From Diadophis punctatus similis (lineage: Eukaryota > Chordata > Lepidosauria > Squamata > Dipsadidae), in assembly GCA_023053685.1 (NCBI GenBank), contig JALIGW010000026.1, forward strand, positions 610,501 through 674,500: a DNA stretch of 64,000 bases, written 5' to 3'. The translations under genes and the position numbers were made by a program. Below, piece after piece: positions 44,661 through 56,600 of this stretch (position 1 is its first letter; the number at the start of each line of letters is the position of its first letter). The notes beneath the pieces are model-generated. The model was given only the letters and a program-made list of their open reading frames with translations. It searched no databases and was not told the DNA's origin.

Positions 44661-47600
44661 TGTGTGTGGTGGAGAGACAGGTTTTCAAAGTTAACTTTCT
44701 GGGGAGCTTTAGAGGCAATAAGGGCTTCCCCCAACTTTCTTTTCCTTCTGCCCCATGAAGGTTTTTAGAGCAGCTGCGTCAAAAGGCTCCCCCAAACCTG
44801 AACCCCGCTTTGAGGGGGAAGCTGGGCAGGATCTGAGCCCTACAAGACTCATCCTGGCTGGGGAGCCCTTCCTGGGGGTGGGCTGTAGAGCTCCCCCACC
44901 CCCAAGAGACCACACTCCTTATGCCATGGAAGGCCTGGGGGTGGGGGTGGGGAAAGAACTATTATGGGCTGCTGCCTTAGGAGGAAGAGTTCTTCACATC
45001 AGCCACTGCTGCAATTTAAGAGGCTGAAGTTTCTTGAAGGAACTCCCCCTGCCCCCCCCCCGACCCCTTCCAACTCGGGTGCCAGCAGCTGGGGCTCCCT
45101 GGCCAGGCCCTCCTTGGGCAGCTGCTTCCGGCCAGCTCAACCTCCTCTCTGGCTTCCAGCCAGGGGCCCAGCCAGCCAGGATGGATGGCTTGACCTGGTT
45201 GCAGCCATGCGCCAACCTTAAGAAAGTTTCTTGGGATTCTTTCAGCGCAGCTCAAAACCTGGCATGGACTCCTCAGAGAGGGCAGCTGGGCGATGCCGGT
45301 GCTCAAGCAGCAGGGGGAGACACACCTGTCTGTGCTGCTGATGCCTTCCCCCAGGAGCTGTGAATGGAACCTTCCTGTTCAGAAGCAGCCTACCTGAAAG
45401 CAGCTTCGGCTGTTCCCTTAGGAAAAACGAAAACAGGGCGCTGGCATTGTGCCCCTCCCATGGGCTTCTCTAGGCACCTAACTTGACCATCCGCGGGCTT
45501 CACTGCCCAGCCTGGTCCAGCAAAGTTCTTGCTGTATCTTTGCTGTGGCAGCTGCCCTCCCTCCCTCCCTCCCTGCCTCTTGGTCATCCCCCGCGTGCCA
45601 CATTTCTTTTGGGGGGGGAGTGACTTGAGGAATGAAAGGGACCTCCTCAGAGGTGGGCCTTCTTTCCTGGCAAAGGTTGGCAGGAAGCGGGACAGGTGCC
45701 CACAGGCTGTAGCAGGGGCATTCCAGGTGGCCCTGTTGGGGGGATGCTGATAGCCAAGAGAGGTTGCTAGGAGGCTCCTTTAAGAGTGGAGGGAGCAGGA
45801 CAGGCCCTCTTTGGCACAGCAGCTTGCTAGCAAGGGAGGGCCAAGCAGCGGGGGGGGGGAGGGTCTCCCTGGGAGCAGGGGAGGGTTGTGGGGGGAGAGG
45901 CTGCCTCCCCAGCGCCTTTCTGCCGCGGCCAGAATCCAGCCCGGGCCTTCCTCCCTCCCGCCCGCCCTTCCAAGCCGCCTGCTTTTCCCAGTTCCTCAAA
46001 AGCCTGGCTTCCAGGGGGCGGGGAAGGCGCCGGGGCTTTCTCCTCCATGGCTGGGCTGTCGGAGCGCTCCCGTGGCTTCGGGGCTCGCTCGGCTCCGGCC
46101 GCCTCCTCCTCCTGAGCCCCTTGGAGCGGAGAGCGGAGAAAGCGGGCACGCGGGGCGGGGGGAGATGTCGATGAACGGCCGGAAAAGTGGCGGAAGACCC
46201 TCGTACTACTACCGGCTGCTCCGGAGGTCGCGGCTGCAGAGACAGCGGAGCCGTTCGCGGAGTCGCAGCCGGCCCTTCCACCGGGGTAAGCTAAGCCCCC
46301 CTCGGCCGGCTTTGCGTGGCGGCGGGGCTCGGACCGGAGTTGGAAGAGTCGCTTCTAACTTTTGCAGTGCGGCGGGAAGCCCAGGAGATCTTGGAGGGGC
46401 CCGAAAATGGGCTTGGGGGGGGGGTGTCGAAGGGCGGCAGGAGGCGTCCTCGGGGAAGCTGGCGAGGGTCTGCCCTGGGGCGGCCCTGGCGGTGCTGGGA
46501 GGGCAGCGTCCTTGCGCAGAGCCCGGCCTCTTCGTTATTCCGGATGACCGGAGCTCTTCAGCCCGTGGCTGGAGCGGAGGCGGCAACGTGCGGGGCTCGG
46601 GAGGCGGCCTTGGAGGGCTGCAGTTGGCGGCCGCCGCTTCCCCAGCGACGGTGGGCGCCTCCTCGGGACCCTGGCAGAGCCCGCTTGCCAAGGAAGAGCG
46701 CTGCCCGACTTGAGGCGCGGGACGGGGAGGGGGCAGCCCTGGCCTGCGACACTTTCGGAGAGGGGGTGAGGACGAAGCCCATGCCCAGGTGAGGGGGCGC
46801 TGATCCGCCGGCTGACGGGCGGCTCCGGAGGAAGTCGGATCATTGGGGGGGCGGGAGGGGGGGAGACTGGGTAGGGAGGGAGGATTCAGACTTCGGGGCA
46901 AGGTGGCGTTTTCTGCACCTGTCTGGATCCAAGAGCAGCAGGAGAGACCGCCTGTAATTCCCTCCTCCTGTTTCCCCACTGGATGTTGGGCCCTTGGGGC
47001 TTTGTAGCTGGTGAGGGGCCCTTGATGGCCCTGAAGAGGCTTTCCTAAGTGAGCGGGTGGGGGGGTCTCCCATCTTCTCTTCCCCTTCCCCTTCCCCTTC
47101 CCCTTCCCCTTCCCCTTCCTTCCTTCCTTCCTTCCTTCCTTCCTTCCTTCCTTCCTTCCTTCCTTCCTTCCTTCCTTCCCCCCTTCCTTCCTTCCTTCCC
47201 TCCCTCCTTCCTTCCTTCCTTCCTTCCTTCCTTCCCTCCCTCCTTCCTTCCTTCCTTCCTTCCTTCCTTCCCCCCTTCCTTCCTTCCTTCCCTCCCTCCT
47301 TCCTTCCTTCCTTCCTTCCTTCCTTCCTTCCCTCCCTCCCTCCTTCCTTCCTTCCTTCCTTCCTTCCTTCCTTCCTTCCTTCCTTTCCTGCTCCTCCCCT
47401 CCACCCTCCACTCATTCCACTCCAGGCAGCCGCTGACCCAGATGCAGCGTTAAAAATAAGCTGAGCTGCGGCTCCTTCCCTTCCAGGACCCCAAGTGCTC
47501 TTTCCAGTCAAGTGCACCCATGAAGGGAAAGCGGAGTTTGCTTTCCTTTCTCTTCCCGCTTGGCCCCGTTTCTCTCCTGACTTTTGTGGCCTTTTGTGGC

Positions 47601-50600
47601 CTTTTCCTGGGATTGAGCTGTTTAGCCAGGGCCGCCACACACTTCCGCAAAGCCACCGAGCCACCCCTGAACTGCAGCGGGGATGCCACCCTGGGTCGCC
47701 CGAATCCTCTGTCCCCCTGGGAGATGCTGGACCGACGACCTTTGGCCTCCAAAGCAGGGCTGGAGTATTTAGGGGGCCCCTGGTCAGTGTCGTAGTCCAT
47801 CCGTAGCTGTCCAAGGGCTCCAGAAAGAGGCACTTGGAGAATGCCTTCACCTTTTGCAGTTTGGGGAATTGGCCTGTTACGGGAACCGAACCAGACGGGC
47901 AAGTTTAAGATTCGCTGCCTGCTTCAAACCCAGAAAGGGAGTTAATTCCAAAGCCGGTCTCTTTCTTCTCTAGTGGCAATGCCCCGCGGTGCTTTCCGAA
48001 TGCCGCCAGTAGGAGGAGGAGAAGAGAATAAAACAACTTTTCCTTCTGGATAAATATTTGGCAGGATGTGTTTTTGGGGCTCTCTGGTGTGTTTGTTTCC
48101 CCTGCAAACCTTTCCCGGAATCGCTGCTGCTGTTCTTTGGGAGTTTCTGGTTTTGAGCGGCTTTGCAGATAAGGAAGGCTGTTGTGTCTGGACAGGCCGG
48201 TCCGGCTGTTCAGAAAAGGCCGGCCATTGCCTCGGGGCGGCTGGTGTTTGGGAGAGCCAGCGCAGGCCCAGGGGAGGCAGCCCCCACCCAGGCTTCTCTG
48301 AATGGCCAACGGCTCCCGTGGATTCTGGGGTGAGGGGTGGGCGCAGAGGCTGCGAGGGGGCAAACACTTTTATTTCTAGGCTCCTGGGGCAGTGCAGGAA
48401 AGAGGCCCGCTTTATGTGCTCCCTGCAGCTCCTCCAGCCAGGCCTCACCAGAAAAAAATAGGGACTGGTGAGGGCATCTGGACTGACCCTCTGTATTTAA
48501 GTAATGTATAACAGAAACAGAGCCATGGAGATTTGGCTGCAGGAGAGTTTATGGCTTTTAATGCAGGACCCTCCTCTCCCTTGGCCCGGCCTCAGAAAAC
48601 TGCAGTCAATTTAAATGGTTTGGGGCATCTTGATATACTCAGTGGTGGTATTTTTTTTAGAGGTATTCTGGATGTTCTGCTCTCTTTGGGAGCCAAAAGA
48701 AGAGGCTGGGCTAACAGTGGGCAGAGCAGCTTCCAGCCCCCTCACTTCTGTCTTGGAGCAGGGAGTCCCACAGACTGCCTCCTCACCATCACTTGCGTTG
48801 GGATGCTTCCTCTGGGCCTTTGGGTTGCCACAGCAACCAGTAGCATTCATCTCTGATGATTGAACAGTATCCATGGCAACTGAGTGAAGAGTTTGGGACT
48901 CCACCCGGCTTCTTTCTCCTTCCCCTTTGCCATCCACCGCAGGCTGACCAGGGTAGGCAGCCCGTGGAGAAGGCCTCAGAGGGAGCCAGGAGAACGGCAG
49001 GGGTTGAGCTTCGGGCGCCTTCCAGAGTCTCAGCTTGCGCACACTGAGTTGCAAGGCTTGGTGAGCAGAGAGACTCGGGGGTGTCCGGCCTGAACCTTGC
49101 CCGTCTTCAGTGCCCATCTTGCAGGTCAGGCAGTGCCAGGGTGCCTCCTGTCTTAGAATCGGCAACATGGCGGAAGGCAGGAGACTCCCTGAAGTTCACC
49201 GGTGGCCTTTCTCCTTTCCAGCTGGGAGACCCAAACTACAAACCAAAGTCCCCCGGGAGTTGGGCGGCATAGTATCCATTTAAATAAATAAATAAATAAA
49301 TAAACCTCCCAGCCGTCCAAGGGCCCAGCCTGATGGGCCTTGCTGTCCAAAGCCAGCCCCAGCCTGGTCCACTTGTCAAATGGGAGGAAGTGTGACAGGC
49401 TGAGAGATTTGATCATTTTTTAATCGTTCCCCTCCCAGCTGCAGGGCGGAAACAGATGTTCGAGTCGCAGGGCTTCATTAGCGAGATAAATTAGGCCATT
49501 GGCGGCATCTTGGCTCGGATGCCTCTGCGCAGTAGGCCAGAAAGACCCAACTTGGAGAGCTGGGAGGGGACAAAAGGTTGCAGGTGATGGTGGCTACCTG
49601 GGCGGGAGGGGCCCATCCGGCTTCAGCCACTGGGGTACCCACCGCCTTGGCTTGGAGTCCTGTCCTTTGGGGGGGGAGGCAGGTTGTTTTACTTGACTGG
49701 CCAGGAGGCTGTTCAGGTTTCAGTGGGCAAACATCAGATTGAAACGGGATGGAAGACAGTCAGGCAAGAGTTAGGGCTCCCTGCATTTGCAAAATTGAAA
49801 TGGAATGATGTGTCCCCCTGCCCCGTGCTTGTTCGTGCCCCAGCCTTCCACAGGACTAGAAGCTTGGCTGGATTCAAAGATCCTGCATTATGGGTTTCCA
49901 GCGAGGCTGTAGAAGAGGGGAAGGAGAACTATTCTGTATAGTAGATATTTGCTGTCCCCCTCCTTTCCAGTGTGGGAGAGAGCGCTCTGCCTGCTCCCAC
50001 CGTCTGGGACCCGCCCTAGAGGAGAGTGGGGGCTGCCCCAGGTGGTCTGGCCTTGGCAGGGCCTTCTTTCCTGTATCCCCATCAGCCTTTGCAGCTTCCA
50101 GGCAGAGCTTTCAACTTCAGGGAGAGCTCGGTTTGGAGTTTCGTCTTGGGGGGGAAATCAGGAAAGGCATTACAGTGAGATGTTGTGCCCAGGGTGGGCT
50201 CAGGGGGAGAATCCAGGCCCCTCTGATGCCCGCCTGCTTCCTTGCGTGAGTCAGAAGAAGGGCGCTGGTGCCCTCTGGTGAGGCAGAGGCCTCATTTCCT
50301 CTGGAATCTGGAGCGCTCGGCTGGGCCATCCGCATTCCAGGAAGGAGGAATTAGATGGCGCAAAGTGGGGGCGGCTGCCTTGGAAAGCCGGATCCCAGCA
50401 GGGCCGTTTGACAGAGGAGGAAAAAGGAGGCCACCCGGATTCTTTCAGGAAACGTAAACAGAGCGCTGGGTTTCATGACAATGCTGGGAAGGTAAACAAA
50501 ACCTTTCCAGGTGTGGCCTGCTGGCAGGGTTGCTCACCTGTCTGAACTTGACTTCAGGTAGAGCTGGGAGAGAGATTTGTTTGCATTTTGCCTTCCAAAC

Positions 50601-53600
50601 CAGAAGCAAAGTTTAGACGGTTATGTGTCAGTTTTTGTTTGCTAAGCCTTTTCGTGGAAAGGCACATACACAGCTGCTGTCGACCGGGAGGGCATTACAG
50701 GCAGGAACACAAAATGACACCAACAATGCTGTGTGGACTTTAAAGGAGTGCAAACGGGCCAAGAAAGAGAGCCCCCCCCCCCCATCTGGCTGATCGAAAT
50801 CTGTAAGGTTGGGGAAGGGTGGGCTCCTCCCTCCACCTTGGCTGTTTCCAGGGACTGGGCAATACATTTATTTGGCCACAGAGCAATTTGCAGTAAAGAT
50901 CCTGGCCTTGATAATTGTCGGTATAAAGAAGGTGTGGTTGAAGTCTGTGAACCTGCCAGGAAGGGGATTATGGGTTCAGGACTCTTTCCCCTTCCTTCCT
51001 TCCTTCCTTCCCCTTCCCTCTGCTGTCAGGTCCTGTAAGTGAGCCAAGGACCAATTCTTTCCACACAACCTGTGTGTGCAAACACAACGCTCCCCCTTTC
51101 CTTCGGTGGGTTGTGTTTGCCGCCCAGAACTGCACAGGCGAGGGAAATACCTGAACTCACTCCAGGTGATGCAGCTCCCTCGGTGGGTGGGGGTGTGGCC
51201 AAGGCAGGACAGGTAAATCCAGTTCCACCTGGTTCTGCAGAAGCCCCGCCCCCTTTAAAGAGATCGGAGGGTGTCAGGGTTTTCTGCCAATGGGTTGCCC
51301 AGGAGGGCGGCATCAGATGACAGCAAAGGCCAGCTTTCATTGGCCAGGCTGCCTGGGAAGAGAATTGGGGTGCCTCTGTGTGTTTGGGCTTGTGCCCCCA
51401 GCCTTTCGCACCTCCTCTGCCTCCAAAGGGGTGGTCCCTCTGAGCCCGTGGAGTTACTCCAGGAAGCCCCCAAGGCCTTTCCTTCCAGCCCCGGATCTCT
51501 GCCGTCCTCACTGGCCTTCCGGAGCTGGGCCCAGAACCCCCTTCTCCCATCACCCAATGAGGTCACCCTCTTCCACCACGAGGCTCTCCTGGGAGCTGCC
51601 CAGCGCGTCATGGCACGTGGGTTTCTGACGGGCGCTGCTTCCCCTTCGGTGAGTCAGCCTGCAGGGGCACCTGTTGAGCAGGGAGAGCTTGGCAGAGGTT
51701 GGGCTGGTGTTGCCTTCCGTGGATTTCTCTTTGCCCCTTAGGGACAGATAGCCCTGTCGGCTGCCTCTGCGGGCAGCTGATTCCCGGGGAGGGGAGGCAC
51801 CTGTGGGGCAGGGGAGGCGAATCTGCTGGAGCTGCAAGGCAGAATTGGGTGGGGGGGTTTCCAATTCTTGGCCTTTGCTGGTTTGCTGGTCAAAAGCTTG
51901 GTCTACCACGGGGGGGGGGCAGAATTGATGCCTGAGCCCCCACCAGACTCCTGTCCGTCCTAGGCTGAGCAAGACCTCGGGGGGGGGGGGGAGGGCGTCC
52001 CCAGAGAAATCAGCAAACCTTTCTCAGGGTCTTCTTTTTCTCTTCTCCAAACAGGCATGTTTCTTTTTCAGTTTGTTTGTGTTTTGGAAAAAATATTTTG
52101 CTTTTTTTGAATGGTCTGTTTGCTTTGTGGTTTAGCAAAGTTTGTAAAATGTTGCCTGGCTCTTAAACAGAGGGGGTGGGGGAGACACTGAGTCAAAGAT
52201 ATTTCTAATCCCAGAGAGGAAATAGCCCAGAGCTTCCCAGATGAAAAGGCTTCCATTCCTCAGGGGGAAAGGCCACTTGGGAAGGCCCCTCCTTCCAAGG
52301 AAACGGTGCTTGGCAGCAGGGAAAGGAAGGGGGAGGGCTGGGGAGTGGGGCTGGGTACTCTTTAGACCTTTGCCGGCTCACATTCAGAGGCCCATTTGCA
52401 GTAGCTTGGCATCTGAGGTAGACTGCCTCTGTACATGGAGGTTCACAAGGCAGCTGCTGTTAAACCTGACCCAGTCTGGCCTTCCTAGCAAAGGCCTTAT
52501 GCTGTCAAAAAGCCCCTCCTTGGATTACGGAGGTCCTGTCCTTAAGGTGCAGGAAATGAGCCTTGAGGAACGAAAGGGGGGCTTCAAAGTGCTCATTATT
52601 GTTATTATGAATCGGGTGTTGCTGCGGCTGGGACGTCCTGGTGCCCCACGGCGGGTGGCTTTTCTAGATGTGGAAGGACGGGGGCATCTCGGTTTGGTAG
52701 CTTTGTTTTTGAAACCAGGTTTGAAGGAGGGTCATTTCTAGGCAGGAAAGATGCACAAAGCCCGACGGGGTATGTTGATACGTCTGAGTGTGCATGTAGG
52801 CCTGCGCATAGGCCTTGGATATTGGGCATGTGCACCGCAGCTGCTACTTTGCACTCAAGAAATAAATGTAGGTTAACAGAATAACAGAGTTGGAAGGGAC
52901 CTTGGAGGTCTTCTATTCCAGCCCCAATCTAGCCATTCCGTCTATGAGCCTCCTGCCCAGAGGATGGGGCTAGACACCAACAGATGCCCCTGCAAAATAG
53001 GATGGCTTTCACATGGTCTGCAAACCTCTGTGGTGTCTGACAGCTGTTGCAGATGTGCATAAGAACTGGGGAGAACAAACCGGAAGCCCCCTCAGTTGCA
53101 AATGCTGACCCTCTCTCTGCCGCCCTGGGTATTAGAGATAGGCCTCCATCAGAGATCGGTGTCCTTCCTACAAGCCAACATCTTCTCCCCCCCCCCCTTA
53201 AAGAAGCAGACCCTCCTCCAGATTTCATAGTAATGTTGCAACTTCATTTGTCCACCTGTGAGATTCTGATGCTGGGGACATCACTCTATGCCTCTGTGTC
53301 CAGCTATGGAAACCTCCACAATGACAGCCGGAGCCTTTGAAAACTGGCAGATTTCACCGTCTGGGGAGAGTGGATTAAGGCCTGCTCAGTTAGGAAAACT
53401 GTTCCCACTCGCAGGTGGGTGCAGAGGCAGGAATCGAATCCGGGTCCCCTTTGCGCTGCTGCATCTGCCTCCGAGCCCGACAAAGCCTCCCCTGCACATG
53501 GCCAGATTGAAGCTGCTCGCTTTCACGTGGCAGAGCCAGGACGCAATTTCCGAGCGGGGATCTCTCCCAGCGATGCCTTTTGAGAGGCGAGAGAGTCGCT

Positions 53601-56600
53601 TGGGTGCACAGCTAACACCGCCACGCACACAAAACCGTGTTAATGCTGCAGGAGATTAGCCACCCTCTCCAAATCCCTTGGAATAGAGCAGGAATCTGCA
53701 TGCAGCCATCCAGCGCTTGATGTCTCTCCCCTTAGACAGCCTGGTAGCTTTTCCGAATACCGAGCGTGACTCTCTTGATGCCAAATCATAGATGCTTGCA
53801 TTTATTGGAGACTAGTAAGACTTACTCTCAAGTAAGAGCTTGCAGAAGGAGAGACTCCAATGATGGCCAATGTCAGACGGAATCTGAGAGCACCAGACTA
53901 TAATTAACAAAATGTTCTTAAAAGCCACCTGGAGCCGTTTGACGCCGAGATGGGTGGCATATAAATTTAATAACTAAATAAATGCATGGGACTAATTTTT
54001 GGGCACTGCAGCACCTGAAGAATGGAGCTGCAGCTCCTGGAAGCTTTTAATAAAATGAGGTAGCCGGAGCAGGTGCTCCCCGCCCTCTCCTGTTCTCCTC
54101 TCCTCCTCCTCCTTCACACCGGATCAATGAGCCAAGTTAAAATTGGAAAAAGAGATTCTCATAAAAACATTTCTGGATCAATTTCACCGGCGATTGATCC
54201 AAATCCTATTTGGTGCCAACTGTCAGCTTTGTTGACGGTTGAAGGAAATGGTTTTTTTCTTCGTGCCCGTTGAGAGAAGAAAGGAACTATGGGGAAGATA
54301 ATTGGAAACGCTGAAGTCCGGGGAGTTGAGCAGAGGAGAATTTTGGAACCCTGGCTAAGCGAAGGGCCTGATTTTCTGGAAATGACAGACCTGTGAGTCA
54401 TCAAATGCGGGAAAACAGTCAGAAGACCGGCTCCGGGTTTCTTTGCTTTGTGTGGCAGAAATGCCATGTTTTATTCTTTGATGCTCCTGTCTACATAAGG
54501 CCAGCCTTCAGAGCTGGCTTTATTTTCTGCCTGAGTCTCCTCACCAACAGTGAGGAACATTTAAGCATCGTGTGACCTGGCAGCCCTTCAGCGAGCGGAG
54601 ACCTCACTGGGGAGAAAAACGCATTTGGGGCAGTTTTGGGGGGTTGCCTGGCTCGATCCAATGCGCAGGGAGGGCAGGGTCTGAGGAGCTGACTTACTCC
54701 AACTTGCTCTCTTTTGTACTTTTGAGTTGCACAGGGATGCGTCCAATCCGGCCTCTTTCTTTCCCTTCTCTGCTGGCATATGGAATCCATCTCTTTCTGG
54801 GTGACACCTTGAGCCCATCGCGTTTCCCATAATGCCTTTGGAAGGATGACTTAAGGGGGGACTTAAGTCCCCCAAAGATTGTGTATGCAGAGGCAGTGAA
54901 AATCTGGGATTGTACTTCTCACCGGCCGGGCGTGAAGCCATTGTAACCCTTCACCAAAGTCTTGGTGGAAGAGAATGGGGGGAGGGGGGAGAATGGGGGG
55001 GCCCTAGCAGGAGGGGCCACTGTCATTCTTAAGCACCCTTTTCTCTCTCCCCCACTCAATAGTCTTTCCTTCTTTGTTTCATTTGCAGACTCCCCGCCGG
55101 AAAGGAGTGGGCAGAAACGTGGCATGCCGGGTGGGGCTCTGGAGAAGAATCCCAGCATGGATCTGGCAGCCACCACCCCGTTCCGGGTCACGGTGAGTCC
55201 CTCTTTCTGCCCTCTGCGCATGTTCTGGATGCTCTCGGGTGGGGGGGCGGGTCCTAGGGAAAGGAAGCAGCACATCTCGCTTGCATGGCCTTTTCCAGTG
55301 GCACGGAGTTCCATAGGAGAACGTATTTAGCGCTGCAGGAGGATGTGAGGGAGGGGCTTTATAAATGCCCTGGGTGGCCACGCCCCCAAGTGGCGATTGG
55401 CTCCTGGCCTCCCAAGGCGGAGTCCCTTGAGCCGTATAAAGCCTGCCCTGAATTTTGACCAGCTGTCCATGCAAGACTCCCACATCAAAAGTAATTTATC
55501 CAAATTTATCCCAAAGTAAAGGATAAAAGCAATCCTTTATTGAATTTGTCCCTGCTCCGGGGGAGCAGAAGCTTCCTTCCCCGCCTGCCTCCCCTCCGTG
55601 GCCCTGATTTTTCATGGTGTTTCATTCAAGGAAACATCCCATCAAAGAATGGCTGGAGGGAGATTTTAATGGAGAAACGGAGCCCGCTCCTTCCGTCTCT
55701 TTGGCTGGCGGGGGACATTTGTCCAGCTATTATTTCTGTTCGGTCAGGGGTTGGGGGTTGGGTGGGCTGCTTCCTTGAAGACAAACGGCTTTTCCTTTTT
55801 GCCTGGCATTTGCCCTCCAGAACGACAGAAGAAATTCTGCTATGCCTTAACCGCAAATTGCTTTTATTTTTATCCGCTTCGGCTTGATCGAGCGGACTGC
55901 ATTAAAAAAAAAACGCATATGTAAGAGAGAAAATTATTTTATAAGTGATGCTTTGTGGGCACAGGGATGTGATCCTGGGGCAGGTCAAGCTGGGTGGGCC
56001 TCAGAGGGAACGATGCCCGGTGTGCCCCCTCCCAGCCACATCCAGAGGGTGCAGGTGCCCGAGCCCCTCAGACCTGGCACTTCCCATGCCCACAATCAAG
56101 GCTCCTGGACCCATGGTGCCCTTCTCTTCTACACCCTCATGGGGACCCCCGCCCCAACTTCACTTCCTGCGAGCCCCTCAAACACCAGGATGGGAGAGCC
56201 GGAGGTTGCAAGGAGGGAGCCAGGTCCGAAAGGAGGTTCATGCGGTTTCTGCCCCTCCCCCTCCGCTCCTGCAGACTAATTCCTGCCATTGAGCTCCCCC
56301 TCCCCCACCCACCCACCGCCTCTGAGGAAATTATATTTTAATGGTGTCCTTTTCTTCAAGAGGATTTTCTGCCTGGCGGAGGAGAGCTGTTGGAGCGGTG
56401 GGAGCCCTCCGTCTTTAATTGAAACCTAATTGTTTACTAAACCGCTTGAACCAAAAGGGAAAATTACTATAATTTGGGTCTGTGGATGATTCCCTTCTCC
56501 CTGGCTGTTTTGTTCTTTTTTAAAGAAAACAAGGGGGGAAAAAAACCTCCTTATGGGTACTGAATTTTAAGGAGAAAAAAGGCGCATTACCTTTCGTGAT

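Larger units (their letters stand above)
37848..46164 (+). other. DAB2IP: DAB2IP intron between the two alternative first exons, and upstream promoter region
   Basis: No further coding exon is recognisable. It contains several long microsatellites ((TG)n, (ATTT)n, (TTTC)n, (TCC)n), a CR1 3' end at 41135-41240, a SINE-like remnant at 41985-42130, a Penelope-like remnant at 43205-43312 and, towards its right end, the CpG-rich leader of the 46165 exon. Confidence 0.5.
46286..55088 (+). other. DAB2IP: DAB2IP intron after the long first exon
   Basis: Contains a TTCC tract of about 320 bp, short remnants with AAATAAAT tails near 49265-49305 and 53930-53985, a CR1 3' end at 52872-52935, and AT-rich non-repetitive sequence at about 54110-54260 that could be regulatory. 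No coding exon was recognised. Confidence 0.5.

Noticed and set aside
45811..46164. 118-codon in-frame extension upstream of the DAB2IP ATG at 46165
   Set aside because: Composition is Gly/Ala/Pro-rich CpG-island sequence, and the human protein aligns from MSMNG onwards; kept only as a note.
46209..47411. 400-codon open frame on -
   Set aside because: It consists mainly of Lys/Glu/Gly/Arg repeats from the TTCC tract plus antisense of the CpG island.
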